Origin: Ectopseudomonas mendocina
Lineage (GTDB): Bacteria; Pseudomonadota; Gammaproteobacteria; Pseudomonadales; Pseudomonadaceae
Assembly (NCBI RefSeq): GCF_016008875.1
Contig: NZ_JADTQG010000005.1
Span: 124,001 to 188,000 of the forward strand
Direction of reading: 5' to 3'
Length of the DNA stretch: 64,000 nucleotides
Below, in pieces: positions 17,234 through 26,766 of the stretch; the first letter of the stretch is position 1, and every line of letters begins with the position of its first letter. The notes under the pieces were generated by a model. It searched no databases and had not been told where the DNA came from. It saw only the letters and a program-made list of their open reading frames with translations. A program made the position numbers and the translations under genes.

Positions 17234-18303
17234 AGGCGCCTCCCACGGCGGAACACCAGCGCGACGAACACCGGCACGCCAACCAGAGCGGTGACGATGC
17301 CCACCGGCACGATCACCCCCGGCAGGATCAGCTTGCTGGCGATGGACGACAGCGACAGCAGCAAGGCGCCGACCAGGGCGCTGGCCGGCAGCAGGAAGCG
17401 TTGATCCTCGCCCACCAGCAGGCGCGCCATATGCGGGCCGACTAGGCCGACGAAACCGATGGTGCCGACGAAGGCCACCGCAGTCGCCGCCAGCAGACTG
17501 ATGCGCAGCAACGAAGCGTAACGCAGGCGCCGTACGTCGACGCCGAAGCTGCGCGCGCGGTCCTCACCCATGCGCAGCAGGGTCATGCCCGGCGCGGCGC
17601 GCAAGGAGAACGGCAGCAGCACGGCGAGCACCGCGGCGAGGATGCCGAGCTTCTCCCAGTTGGCCCGCGCCAGGCTGCCCAGCGTCCAGAACACCAGTTG
17701 CTGCAGCACGTCCTCAGTGGCCAGCAGTTGCAGCAGCGACACCAGCGCATTACAGCTGAACACCAGGGCGATGCCGAACAGCACCAGGCTCTCCACCCCG
17801 GCGCCACGCAGGCGCGACATGGCCTGCAACAGCAGCACCGACAGGCAGGCGAAGACGAACGCCGCCACCGTCACCTGGCCGCTCGGCGCCAGCCAGTCGA
17901 TGGCCAGCGGATAGGCGATGGCCAGCGAGGCGCCGAGCGCCGCTGCCGAGGACACACCGAGGGTGAAGGGGCTGGCCAGCGGGTTGTCGAGGATCGCCTG
18001 CATCTCGGCGCCGGCCAACGCCAGCGCGGCGCCGACCAGTACCGCCATCAGCGCGTAGGGCAGGCGCACGTTCCAGATGATCACGCGCTCGGTGGCGCTC
18101 AGCGCGCCGGGGTCGAGAATGCCGGCCAACAACTGACCAAGGCCCATGCCGGAGGCGCCGCTGGCCAGGTCGGCCAGCACGCTGACCAGCAACAGGCCGA
18201 CCAGCAGCAACACCAGCAGACCGCGCCGCAGCAACAGGCGCCGGTAGCTCAGCGCGGCCGCCTCCAGCGCCGGCGCACCGGCACTTTGCAGATAGGCATT
18301 CAC
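17230..18303 (-). CDS. FecCD-type ABC transporter permease for iron complexes
   Basis: An inner-membrane permease of 357 residues with about ten helices. LAGAEMQAILDNPLASPFTLGVSSAAALGA and TIGFVGLVGPHMARLLVG are hallmark sequences of the FecCD/BtuC family. The start is GTG 18303, overlapping the binding-protein stop (GTGA); the open frame extends further but has no signal for an earlier start. It moves the ferric siderophore from the binding protein through the inner membrane with the ATPase encoded next. Confidence 0.92.
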   Translation of the reverse strand: MNAYLQSAGAPALEAAALSYRRLLLRRGLLVLLLVGLLLVSVLADLASGASGMGLGQLLAGILDPGALSATERVIIWNVRLPYALMAVLVGAALALAGAEMQAILDNPLASPFTLGVSSAAALGASLAIAYPLAIDWLAPSGQVTVAAFVFACLSVLLLQAMSRLRGAGVESLVLFGIALVFSCNALVSLLQLLATEDVLQQLVFWTLGSLARANWEKLGILAAVLAVLLPFSLRAAPGMTLLRMGEDRARSFGVDVRRLRYASLLRISLLAATAVAFVGTIGFVGLVGPHMARLLVGEDQRFLLPASALVGALLLSLSSIASKLILPGVIVPVGIVTALVGVPVFVALVFRRGRRL

Positions 18304-19403
18304 GGCGTTGCGTCGATCCAGTAGTGGCCATCCAGGCCAACGGCAAGGAAGCGGTTGATCTCGGCCTGGGTCGCACGCGGGTCGAGGTCGGCGAAGCGCT
18401 CGGGATGAATCCAGCGCGCCATGCTCTCGATCGCCAGGATGTTGAACGGCGAGTTGTAGAAGTCGTGCCACAGAGCATGGGCCTGGCCATCACGGATCGG
18501 CCGCAGCGGCGCGAACTCGGGGCGCGCGGTGATCTTCGCCAGACTATCGCGGGCGGTCTTCTCGTCCACGCCGGCACCGAGCAGCACGCCTGGGTTGCGG
18601 TTGCCGGTGGCGATGTAGACGTCCGGGTCGGCGGTCAGCACATACTCCACGCTGACATCACCGATCGCGCCCGGCACCACGCCGGCGGCGATGTTGCGTC
18701 CGCCGACTGCTTCGACCACGCCGCCCAGGCCGCTCTTGCCGGTGGTGTGGCCCGGCGCCTGCCAGACGCCAGCCAGCAGTTCGAGAAACACCTTGGGCCG
18801 CTGCGCATCCGGCAGGTCGGCCACCGCCTCGGTGACGCGCGCCAGGTGGCGCTCATAGAAGCTCAGATATTCCTGCGCCTCGCGCTCGCGGCCGAGCAGT
18901 TTGCCCAGCGCTTCGAGGCTGACGCGGGTGTTCTTGATCGGGTGCACACGAAAATCGATGAACAGCACCGGTATGCCCGCTGCGGCAAGCAGGTCGGCGA
19001 CCGGGCTGTGCTGGGTCGGGCCTTCACCGGCGATGCTGAACACCGCCAGGTCCGGCTTGAGGGCGAGGATCTGTTCGGCGCTGACGCTCTGCTCCGAGGC
19101 CTGGCCGATCAGCGGAATCTGGGCGATGCCCGGGTACTGCTCGGCATACACCTCGTAGGTGTGCGGGTCGAGCAGGCGCATGTCGTTCTGCCAACCGACC
19201 ACGCGCTGGAACGGTGCCTCGCGGTCGAGCAGCGCCAGGGCGAAGAACAAGCGCCCTTCGCCCAGCACCACGCGCTTGGGCTCGGCCGGCACTTCGACCT
19301 TGCGCCCGAGCACGTCGGTGACTTCCACGGCATGGGCGGAGCCTACCAGGGCCAGCAGCAACAGGGGCAGCGCGAGTACGCGCCGCAGCGGGGAGATATT
19401 CAC
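18300..19403 (-). CDS. Periplasmic iron-siderophore binding protein of an ABC importer
   Basis: A 367-residue substrate-binding protein of the FecB/BtuF type. The signal peptide (ISPLRRVLALPLLLLALVGSAHA) ends near residue 24 and is followed by VEVTDVLGRKVEVPAEPKRVV, the normal beginning of the mature protein. LKPDLAVF and SPVADLLAAAGIPVLFIDF are conserved family blocks. The start at GTG 19403 is supported by a CGAGG ribosome site. It lies 20 bases downstream of the dioxygenase gene and overlaps the permease gene. The length exceeds the smallest family members, with an extended middle helix typical of siderophore binders. Confidence 0.9.
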   Translation of the reverse strand: MNISPLRRVLALPLLLLALVGSAHAVEVTDVLGRKVEVPAEPKRVVLGEGRLFFALALLDREAPFQRVVGWQNDMRLLDPHTYEVYAEQYPGIAQIPLIGQASEQSVSAEQILALKPDLAVFSIAGEGPTQHSPVADLLAAAGIPVLFIDFRVHPIKNTRVSLEALGKLLGREREAQEYLSFYERHLARVTEAVADLPDAQRPKVFLELLAGVWQAPGHTTGKSGLGGVVEAVGGRNIAAGVVPGAIGDVSVEYVLTADPDVYIATGNRNPGVLLGAGVDEKTARDSLAKITARPEFAPLRPIRDGQAHALWHDFYNSPFNILAIESMARWIHPERFADLDPRATQAEINRFLAVGLDGHYWIDATP

Positions 19404-19423
19404 GGCAATGACCTCGAATGGAT

Positions 19424-20104
19424 TCAGGTGTCGCTCCAGCGGCGGAGCAGGTTGTGATAGACGCCGGTGAGTTCCAGCAGTGATTGGTCGTCGGCGCCCT
19501 GGGCAGTCAGGCGCTGGATGGCCACGTCCATGTCCAGCAGCATCTGCCGCTGGCTGTCCTCGCGCACCAGGCTCTCGATCCAGAAGAACGAGGCCAGGCG
19601 CTCGCCACGGGTGACCGCCTCGACCCGGTGCAGGCTGCTGCCGGGATAGAGCACCAAATGCCCGGCCGGCAGCTTGACGCGCTGCTCGCCGAAGGTGTCG
19701 CGGATCACCAGTTCGCCGCCGTCGTAGCTGGCCGGATCGGCCAGGAACAGAGTCGCAGACAGGTCGGTGCGTACGCGTTCGCGCACGCTCTTGATACCGC
19801 GGATGGCGTTGTCGACATGGAAGCCGAACGCCTCGCCAGCGCCATAACGATTGAACAGCGGCGGGTAGATGCGCTTGGGCAAGGCGGCGGACATGAACAG
19901 CGCGTTGTCCGACAGCCGCCGCAGGATCAGCTCGCCGAGCTGGCGGGCCAGCGGGTTGTCCTCGTCCAGCTGGCGGTTGGCCTTGACTTGCGCCGACTGC
20001 ACGCCGGCGGTGGCCTTGCCGTCGACCCAGGGTTGCGCCAGCAGTTGCCGACGCACCTCGTCCAGTTCCGCGGCGCTGAGCAGCGCTTCGATCTCGATCA
20101 GCAT
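19424..20104 (-). CDS. piuC: PiuC-type Fe(II)/2-oxoglutarate dioxygenase
   Basis: A 226-residue PKHD-type hydroxylase. The iron-binding H-x-D is in [10 protein letters not shown] (about residues 95-104), the distal histidine in [15 protein letters not shown] (about 157-171), and the 2-oxoglutarate arginine falls in that last stretch. Genes of this type are routinely found beside PiuA/Fiu-class catechol-siderophore receptors, as here, where the ATG overlaps the receptor stop by one base. The natural substrate is not established; processing of the imported siderophore is the usual proposal. Confidence 0.92.
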   Translation of the reverse strand: MLIEIEALLSAAELDEVRRQLLAQPWVDGKATAGVQSAQVKANRQLDEDNPLARQLGELILRRLSDNALFMSAALPKRIYPPLFNRYGAGEAFGFHVDNAIRGIKSVRERVRTDLSATLFLADPASYDGGELVIRDTFGEQRVKLPAGHLVLYPGSSLHRVEAVTRGERLASFFWIESLVREDSQRQMLLDMDVAIQRLTAQGADDQSLLELTGVYHNLLRRWSDT

Positions 20105-22449
20105 CAGAAGCTGTAATCCACGCTGGCGGTGACGGTACGCCCGGCGCCCGGCACGCCATACAGCTGGAAGCCATCGAGCGAGGCGCTGATGCGGCTGTAG
20201 TAGAACTTGTTGAACAGGTTGTCGACGTTGAGATTGACCGTAGTGTTCGAATCGACCTGATAACGTGCCGCGACGCTGTGCAGCCAGTAGCTCGGCGCCT
20301 TTTCATGGTCACGGGTGTAGATAGCGGCCACCCCGGACGGACCATCGGCGTAGCTGCTGTTGTTGTTCAGGCCGCCCACGTACTTGTTGTCGCTATAGCG
20401 ACGGCGACCGACATAGTTGGCGCCGTAGCTCAGACTCAGGTCGTCGCTGAGGTCGTAGGTGGTCCACAGGTTGGCGGTCAGGTCGGGGACGTTCTTGGCC
20501 TCCTCGCCCTTGTTGGCGCCCTTGGTCTGGCGGCTCTTCATCGCCGCGAAGCCGGCGTAGGCGCTCCACTTCGAGGTCAGCTCGCCCTGCAGGCCCAGCT
20601 CGACGCCGTCGACGCGTTTGGCCGGCAGCGCACGTACCGGCGAGGCCTCGCCTTCGCTGTATTCCCAGCTGTTCTCCAGTTCGGTGCGGAAGATCGCAGC
20701 GGTCAGGCCCAGGCGCTTGTCGAGCAGCTCCCACTTGGTGCCCAGTTCGTAGGTGCTGGCCTTGGCCGGCTCGTAGTTTGCCGTGCTCGCTGCGCCGTAG
20801 ACTTGGTTGTTGGTGGTGGCGCCGATGGCCGACGGCTGCGCCGACTGGCTGTAGGACAGGTAGATGCTGCCGTTGTGCGCCGGCTTGAACACCAGCCCGG
20901 CGCGGCCGCCGAAGGTGTCGTCGCGACGACTGGTTTCGTTGCCGCCGTTCTCGGTGCTGACCTTCCAGCGGTCATAGCGCAGCGACAGCAGCAGCTGCCA
21001 TTGCGGACTGAAGGTCAGGGTATCGGAGACGTACAGGCCGGCGTTCTTCACCTCGGTGGCCGGGTCCCCGTAGCCCTTGCGCTCGTAGGTGGAGGCGAAG
21101 TGATGGGCCGGATCGGTCATGTCGAAGAACATCGCGCCGTCCGGCACCTTCATGCTCTTGTGCAGGCCGGCGTAGGTTTCCTTGTACAGCTCGACGCCGG
21201 TGACCGCCTGGTGGCCGATGCCGCCAGTGGCGAAGTCGAAGCTCAGGTCGGTCTGGTTGTCGATGATCGAATAGCGCTTGGACAGGCCGAAGTCGCTGCC
21301 GCGCAGGTAGCCATAGCGGGTGTCACCGCTGTTGGCGTAGTCGGTATAGGCATTGACGCCATTGACCGAGCTGACCGGGCCGACGCCCACGTAGCCGAGG
21401 CTGGCACAGCGCGTGCCGGTGCAGTTGCGGCTGCCATCGGCGTTGGCGGCGACGAAGCGCGCCGGCGAGAGCACCGCCCAGTTGTCGGTCTGCTGCCAGC
21501 GCAGCTGGTTGCGCAGCGTGGTGCTGTCGTCGAAGTCATGCTCGAACAGACCGGTCAGCGAGCGCGTCTCGGTCTGCTGGGTGTACAGGCTCGAATCGCC
21601 GTACCAGGCATCGCGCGATACGCCGGGCATGCGCTTGCCATTGCTGCCACGCTGGATCGGCACGCCGCCGTCCGGGGTGTTTTCGTCCTTCTGGTAGAAG
21701 GCATCGAGCCACAGGCGAGTTTCGGTGCCCAGGCCAAAGCCGAAGGACGTGGCCAGGCCCCAGCGGTCGTAGTCGACTTCGTCGCGCTCGGCCACCGCGT
21801 TGCCGTGCTTCATCAGGTTGATGCGCACCGCGCTGGTGTCGTTGATCTCGCGATTGATGTCCGCGGTCAGGCGCTTGTAGTTGTCGCTGCCGATGCCCGC
21901 CGACAGCTTGCCGTCGTCGCCGAGGTGGGCGCGCTTGCTGACCAGGTTGACGCTGCCGCCGATGGCCGAGACGCCGGACTCCACCGAGCCGGTGCCCTTG
22001 TAGACTTCGGCCTGCTCCAGGTTGAAGGTGTCGGTGCGGCTGGACATGCCGGAATCACGCACGCCATCGACGGTCAGGCTCTGCTCCGAGGAGAAGCCGC
22101 GGATGGAGAACAGGTCGCCCCAGCCCAGGTTGCCCTCGCCGGACATGAAGGTGATGCCCGGCACGTTGCGCAGCACGTCCTGCAGGGTCTGCGCGTTCTG
22201 CTCGTCGAGCACCTCGCGCGGCACCACGTTGACGCTCTGCGGCGCGTCGAGCAGCGGCACGGCGATCTTCGCCGAAGAAGCCCGGTCGGTCTTGTAGGGC
22301 ACGTTCTGGCCGGTCACCTGGGTGGCGGGCAATTGCACCGCGCTATCATCGGCCAGCGTCGGCAGCGTGCAGGCGCCGAGCATCAGGCCGAACGCCGGAG
22401 CCAGGGTTTTCGACAGACTCGAGGGGACTGCGGGAAGCACTTGGGACAT
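20104..22449 (-). CDS. piuA: PiuA/Fiu-type TonB-dependent catechol siderophore receptor
   Basis: An outer-membrane receptor of 781 residues. A signal sequence ends near TLADD (about 36); there is no STN domain, so it is a plain transporter. The plug has [35 protein letters not shown] and [18 protein letters not shown]. The barrel ends [31 protein letters not shown], closely matching the P. aeruginosa PiuA end that I remember. Such receptors take up ferric monocatechol and bis-catechol compounds and catechol-bearing antibiotics. A Fur box lies just upstream, and the operon continues into piuC and a full ABC importer. Confidence 0.92.
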   Translation of the reverse strand: MSQVLPAVPSSLSKTLAPAFGLMLGACTLPTLADDSAVQLPATQVTGQNVPYKTDRASSAKIAVPLLDAPQSVNVVPREVLDEQNAQTLQDVLRNVPGITFMSGEGNLGWGDLFSIRGFSSEQSLTVDGVRDSGMSSRTDTFNLEQAEVYKGTGSVESGVSAIGGSVNLVSKRAHLGDDGKLSAGIGSDNYKRLTADINREINDTSAVRINLMKHGNAVAERDEVDYDRWGLATSFGFGLGTETRLWLDAFYQKDENTPDGGVPIQRGSNGKRMPGVSRDAWYGDSSLYTQQTETRSLTGLFEHDFDDSTTLRNQLRWQQTDNWAVLSPARFVAANADGSRNCTGTRCASLGYVGVGPVSSVNGVNAYTDYANSGDTRYGYLRGSDFGLSKRYSIIDNQTDLSFDFATGGIGHQAVTGVELYKETYAGLHKSMKVPDGAMFFDMTDPAHHFASTYERKGYGDPATEVKNAGLYVSDTLTFSPQWQLLLSLRYDRWKVSTENGGNETSRRDDTFGGRAGLVFKPAHNGSIYLSYSQSAQPSAIGATTNNQVYGAASTANYEPAKASTYELGTKWELLDKRLGLTAAIFRTELENSWEYSEGEASPVRALPAKRVDGVELGLQGELTSKWSAYAGFAAMKSRQTKGANKGEEAKNVPDLTANLWTTYDLSDDLSLSYGANYVGRRRYSDNKYVGGLNNNSSYADGPSGVAAIYTRDHEKAPSYWLHSVAARYQVDSNTTVNLNVDNLFNKFYYSRISASLDGFQLYGVPGAGRTVTASVDYSF

Positions 22450-22460
22450 CGATATTCCTT

Positions 22461-22480
22461 AAATACAATCAGTCGCATTT
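22461..22480 (-). promoter_or_regulatory. Fur box in the piuA promoter
   Basis: Read on the minus strand, AAATGCGACTGATTGTATTT fits the AATGNGANTGATTNTNATT form of Pseudomonas Fur sites. It lies 12-31 bases upstream of the receptor start, in the region shared with the divergent response regulator. Confidence 0.65.
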
Positions 22481-22626
22481 GTATTCGAAGGATTCTATCG
22501 ATTGCGCCCCAGCCCCCTGGCTGTCGAGATGTATCGGCGATCGTATGACCTGCGCGCCACAACATTCCATTACATTTGCCCGACGGCACCGGTGTAAGGT
22601 GCTCGTCCCGCCCACAGGTGATGCCC

Positions 22627-23349
22627 ATGTCCCGACCGGATCACATCCTCATCGTCGACGACGATCCCGAGATTCGTCAGTTGCTTTCCACCTACCTCAG
22701 CGATGCCGGTTACCAGACCAGCGTGGCCAGCCACGGTGTGGAGATGCGCAAGCGTCTGGAGGAGCAACTGATCGACCTGGTGGTGCTCGATCTGATGATG
22801 CCCGGCGAGGATGGCCTGACCCTGTGCCGCGAGCTGCGCGTGCGCAGCAACATTCCGGTGATCATGCTCACCGCGCGCGGCACCCTGGTCGACCGTATCG
22901 TCGGCCTGGAGATGGGCGCCGACGACTACCTGCCCAAGCCGTTCGATCCGCGTGAATTGCTGGCGCGGATCAAGGTGGTGCTGCGCCGCACGCAGAGCTT
23001 TCCGGATCGCGCGCGCCTCGATGAGGCCACCACCCTGCGCTTCGCCGGCTGGCGCCTGGACACCGCCACGCGGCAGTTGCGCTCGCCCGCCGGCCTGGTA
23101 ATCAGCCTCGGCAACTCCGACTACCGCGTGCTGCGCCTGCTGCTGCAACACCCCAATCGCCCGCTGAGCCGCGACTTCCTGCTTGGCCATGCCTTCGACA
23201 AGGAACGCGCGCCCTTCGACCGCAGCATCGACGTGTGCATCAGCCGTCTGCGCCAGCATCTGGAAGACGATCCGCGTGCGCCCAGGCTGATCCGCACCGT
23301 GCGCAACGAGGGCTATGCCCTGACCGTCGAACAGGTCGAACAAGGGTGA
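22627..23349 (+). CDS. OmpR-family response regulator
   Basis: A 240-residue regulator. The receiver domain has the acidic pair in ILIVDDDPE, the phospho-acceptor aspartate in LVVLDLMMPGEDGL and the lysine in YLPKPFDP; a winged-helix DNA-binding domain follows (RDFLLGHAFDKERAPFDRSIDVCISRLRQ region). The frame is open further upstream, but ATG 22627 is spaced correctly from an AGGTG site, better than ATG 22621. It overlaps the kinase start (GTGA). Being divergent from piuA, this system may control the catechol uptake operon, as PfeRS and PirRS do for theirs in P. aeruginosa. Confidence 0.92.
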   Translation: MSRPDHILIVDDDPEIRQLLSTYLSDAGYQTSVASHGVEMRKRLEEQLIDLVVLDLMMPGEDGLTLCRELRVRSNIPVIMLTARGTLVDRIVGLEMGADDYLPKPFDPRELLARIKVVLRRTQSFPDRARLDEATTLRFAGWRLDTATRQLRSPAGLVISLGNSDYRVLRLLLQHPNRPLSRDFLLGHAFDKERAPFDRSIDVCISRLRQHLEDDPRAPRLIRTVRNEGYALTVEQVEQG

Positions 23350-24725
23350 AGCGCTTCTGGCCCGACTCGCTGTCCGGTCGCCTGGTGCTGATTCTGGTGA
23401 CCGGCCTGCTCGCCGCGCAGGTGCTGACCAGCAGCATCTGGTACGAAGTGCGCCATGGCCAGGTGCTTGAGATCCCCACGCGCCTGCTGGCGACGCGCCT
23501 GGCCGATCTGATCCTGCTCGACCGGCGCGATCCGCAGCAGGCCCTGGCGCTGATTCGCGCGCTGCAGGCCGATGACTTTCGCCTGCTCGAACGTCCGCCG
23601 AGCACGCCGGCACTGGACAAGGCCGACCGCGATCGCGAAACGCTGCTGCGCGAAGTGGTCGAGCAACGCACCGGCGCCGCTCCCCAACTTCGCCTGCTGA
23701 GCCTTGAGGTGCTCGATCAGGACGGTCATCCGGCCAGCCTGCCGGTGCTGTTCGGCACGGGCCCGGCCAGCGGCCGCTTTCTGGTGAAGCTGCAACTGCC
23801 CAGCGGCCCGCAGCTCTACCTGCAAGTCACGGAGGAACAGGGCTGGACCAACACCCCGCCGCTGTCGCTGCTGCTCGACTACCTGACCCGTATCTACCTG
23901 CTGCGCATCATCGTGGTAGTACTGATCGCCCTGCTCGCCGTGCGCCTGGTGCTGCGCCCGCTGCAACGCATGACCGGCGCTGCCGAAGCCCTCGGCCAGG
24001 ACATCCATCGCCCTGCGTTGCCGGTCGAAGGTCCGCGCGAGGTGCGCCAGGCCGCGCTGGCTTTCAATGCCATGCAGCGCCGCCTGATCGACAGCATCGC
24101 CGAGCGCACGCGCTTCTTCGCCGCCGTTTCCCACGATTTGCGCACGCCGATCACCCGCCTGCGCCTGCGCGCCGAGCTGCTCGCCGACGAAGCCACCCGC
24201 CAGCGCTTTCGCGACGACCTGCAACGCATGGAGGAAATGGTCTCGGCGAGCCTGGACTTCCTGCGCAGCGGCGAGCTGCAGGACGCCCGTGAACAGGTGG
24301 ATATCGACGCGCTGCTGCAGGGCCTGCAGGCGGACTTTCATGATCTAGGTGCCGAGGTGGCGATCCAAGGCAGCGCTCGCCCGCTGGTGGCCCACGCCAG
24401 CGGCCTGCACCGCTGCCTGCAGAACCTGCTGGAAAATGCCGTGCGGCATGCTGGCGGACTCATCGAAATCCAGATCGAAGACAACGCCGAGTACGTACGT
24501 ATCGGCATCGCCGACCGCGGCCCGGGTATCGACGACGCCCTGCTGGAGCGCGTCATGGAACCCTTCTACCGCGAGGACGAAGCACGCGGCGAAGGCACCG
24601 GCGGCTATGGCCTCGGCCTGAGCATCGCCCGGCAAATCGCCAGCGCCCATGGCGGCAGCCTCACCCTGCAACCCCGCGAAGGCGGCGGGCTGCTGGCGCT
24701 GCTCGAGCTGCCGCGCCGGAGCTGA
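23346..24725 (+). CDS. Membrane sensor histidine kinase
   Basis: A 459-residue kinase starting at GTG 23346. Two membrane helices (about 14-34 and 180-200) flank a periplasmic sensor of about 145 residues with no domain that I recognise. HAMP, a HisKA dimerisation helix with FFAAVSHDLRTPITRLRLR, and an ATPase domain with N box LENAVRHA, G1 DRGPGID and G2 GYGLGLSIA follow. It is the cognate partner of the overlapping response regulator. The sensor region may read a siderophore or iron-related signal, judged only by position beside piuA. Confidence 0.92.
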   Translation: MKRFWPDSLSGRLVLILVTGLLAAQVLTSSIWYEVRHGQVLEIPTRLLATRLADLILLDRRDPQQALALIRALQADDFRLLERPPSTPALDKADRDRETLLREVVEQRTGAAPQLRLLSLEVLDQDGHPASLPVLFGTGPASGRFLVKLQLPSGPQLYLQVTEEQGWTNTPPLSLLLDYLTRIYLLRIIVVVLIALLAVRLVLRPLQRMTGAAEALGQDIHRPALPVEGPREVRQAALAFNAMQRRLIDSIAERTRFFAAVSHDLRTPITRLRLRAELLADEATRQRFRDDLQRMEEMVSASLDFLRSGELQDAREQVDIDALLQGLQADFHDLGAEVAIQGSARPLVAHASGLHRCLQNLLENAVRHAGGLIEIQIEDNAEYVRIGIADRGPGIDDALLERVMEPFYREDEARGEGTGGYGLGLSIARQIASAHGGSLTLQPREGGGLLALLELPRRS

Positions 24726-24798
24726 GTGCTGGTGCTTCCCATGGTTGGCACAGGCCGGTAGCTTCGACATTCATCCCACCTACAAGGAATAGTGCATC

Positions 24799-25275
24799 GT
24801 GCTACCCGTCATCCAGGAGGAAGTCAGCGGCTGCGGTATCGCTGCGGCCGCCAACATCCTTGGCAAGCGCTACGCCGAGATGAAGGCCATCGCCAACGCC
24901 ATGGGCATTCATGCCGAAGACCAGTCGCTGTGGTCCGATACCCAGTACGTGCGCCGGCTGCTGGCTAGCGGTGGCGCCAGAGCTGCAGCCGGCGAAACGC
25001 CCTTCGTCTCCTGGGAGGCCCTGCCGGACCTGGCGTTGCTGGCCATCAAGCACCACCAGGAAAACGGCCGCAACTTCTGGCACTGGGTGGTGTTCGAACG
25101 CTCGCTCGGCCAGATGCGTGTGCTGGATTCGGCCAGCTATCTGCCCACCAACGTGCGCACCGACTTCGCGGCTATGCAGCCGAAGTGGTTTATCGCGGTG
25201 GACCGGGCCGGCGCCGCTGAGGCGGACGGCGCAGCAGCCCGCGACCGCTGGCCGCGCCCGGATAACGCTAATTGA
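24799..25275 (+). CDS. Small papain-like cysteine protease-fold protein
   Basis: A 158-residue protein with no signal peptide. Q6, C12 (QEEVSGCGIAAAANIL), H95 (NFWHWVVFE) and D110 (MRVLDSA) form in order the oxyanion glutamine, nucleophile, histidine and aspartate of the papain/C39 peptidase fold. Family assignment is by this pattern only. It starts at GTG 24799 with AAGGA ten bases upstream. It stands alone between the kinase and the di-heme operon and has no transporter or propeptide next to it, so it is not an obvious bacteriocin-processing C39 peptidase. It could be a peptidase, an amidase or a transferase. Confidence 0.72.
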   Translation: MLPVIQEEVSGCGIAAAANILGKRYAEMKAIANAMGIHAEDQSLWSDTQYVRRLLASGGARAAAGETPFVSWEALPDLALLAIKHHQENGRNFWHWVVFERSLGQMRVLDSASYLPTNVRTDFAAMQPKWFIAVDRAGAAEADGAAARDRWPRPDNAN

Positions 25276-25343
25276 TCTTATTTAAATTTCGTTAGCCTGA
25301 TAATCTTGCCGCCCCGTTTCCCTGCCGTCCGGATAGTTCCTCG

Positions 25344-26756
25344 ATGTCGCCGCTCCAGCGCTGCCTGCTGCCAATCCTGGCTCTGACCCTGATCGCCTGC
25401 GAGCAGCAACCCGAATTCACGGCGGCAGAACCCGGCGAAGCCCTGTCGGCTGGCGCCGCCACGGTACGCAAGTTCGACCACAACGCCTTCTCTCTGCCCG
25501 CGGCCAACCTGGCGCCCAGCCGGCGCCTGGATTTTGCGGTGGGCAACAGCTTCTTCCGCAACCCCTGGGTGCCAGCGCCCGCCTCCACCACCGCGCGCGA
25601 CGGCCTGGGCCCGCTGTTCAACACCAATGCCTGCCAGAACTGTCACCTCAAGGACGGCCGAGGCCATCCGCCGGAGCCGGGTACTCTCAGCGCAGCCTCC
25701 ATGCTGGTGCGCCTGTCCATCCCGGCCGCGGCCGAGCATGCCGAGTTGCTGGAGCGCCAGGGCGTGGTCGCCGAGCCCACCTACGGCACCCAGCTGCAAG
25801 ACATGGCCAACCCCGGCGTCGCCCCCGAAGGCAAGGTGCGGGTGAACTACAGCAGCGTGCCGGTGCATTTTGCCGACGGCACGCGGGTGGAACTGCGCAA
25901 ACCGCAGCTGGAAATCACCCAGCTCGGTTACGGCGATATGCACCCGGACACTCTGTTCTCCACCCGTATCGCCCCGCCGATGATCGGCCTGGGCCTGCTC
26001 GAAGCCATTGCCGAACAAGACATCCTCGCCGCTGCCGACCCGGACGACGCCAATGGCGACGGCATTTCCGGGCGCGCCAACATCGTCTGGGATCGCCAGC
26101 AGCAACGCAGCGTACTCGGCCGTTTCGGCTGGAAGGCCGGGCAGCCCAACCTCAACCAGCAGAATGCCGACGCCTTCGCCAATGACATGGGCCTGACCAC
26201 CAGCTTGATCCCGCACGACAACTGCACCGCTGCGCAGGCCGATTGCCTGGCCGCGCCCCATGGCGGCGAACCGGAGGTCAGCGACAACATCCTCGCCAGC
26301 GTGCTGTTCTACAGCCGCAACCTCGGCGTGCCGGCGCGGCGCAACGTCGACGCCCCGGATGTGCTCAAGGGCAAGAGCCTGTTCCACCAGGCCGGCTGCC
26401 AGAAGTGCCATACCCCCAGCTTCACCACCTCGGCCGATGCCGCCGAGCCTGAGCTGGCCAATCAGTTGATCCGCCCCTACACCGACCTGCTCCTGCACGA
26501 CATGGGCGAAGGCCTGGCCGATGGCCGCGAGGAGTTCCTCGCCACGGGCCGCGAATGGCGCACACCGCCACTATGGGGCATTGGCCTGACCCAGGCCGTC
26601 AACGGCCACACCCAGTTCCTGCACGACGGTCGCGCCCGCAACCTGCTGGAAGCCATACTCTGGCACGGCGGCGAGGCCGAAGCGGCCAAGCAGCAGGTGC
26701 TGAAATTCGATGCCGATGAGCGAGCCGCGCTGCTCGCCTTCCTCAATTCCCTTTAA
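25344..26756 (+). CDS. Di-heme oxidoreductase family lipoprotein
   Basis: A 470-residue periplasmic protein of the di-heme oxidoredictase (DHOR, PF06537) family. It has a lipobox LIAC (C19), a first heme site CQNCH at 97-101 and a second, CQKCH, at 352-356. It heads an operon with an imelysin and a DUF1513 protein, a set known to be linked to iron in pseudomonads and thought to act in periplasmic ferrous iron handling, much as EfeO/EfeB do. The region before the ATG has a TGATAAT (25298-25304) that could be a -10 or half a Fur site; I could not define a full box. Confidence 0.9.
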   Translation: MSPLQRCLLPILALTLIACEQQPEFTAAEPGEALSAGAATVRKFDHNAFSLPAANLAPSRRLDFAVGNSFFRNPWVPAPASTTARDGLGPLFNTNACQNCHLKDGRGHPPEPGTLSAASMLVRLSIPAAAEHAELLERQGVVAEPTYGTQLQDMANPGVAPEGKVRVNYSSVPVHFADGTRVELRKPQLEITQLGYGDMHPDTLFSTRIAPPMIGLGLLEAIAEQDILAAADPDDANGDGISGRANIVWDRQQQRSVLGRFGWKAGQPNLNQQNADAFANDMGLTTSLIPHDNCTAAQADCLAAPHGGEPEVSDNILASVLFYSRNLGVPARRNVDAPDVLKGKSLFHQAGCQKCHTPSFTTSADAAEPELANQLIRPYTDLLLHDMGEGLADGREEFLATGREWRTPPLWGIGLTQAVNGHTQFLHDGRARNLLEAILWHGGEAEAAKQQVLKFDADERAALLAFLNSL

Positions 26757-26766
26757 GGAGCCCGAG

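Noticed and set aside
20278..22548. 756-codon open frame opposite piuA
   Set aside because: Antisense shadow of the receptor, with Val/Ala/Gly-rich composition and no recognisable domain.
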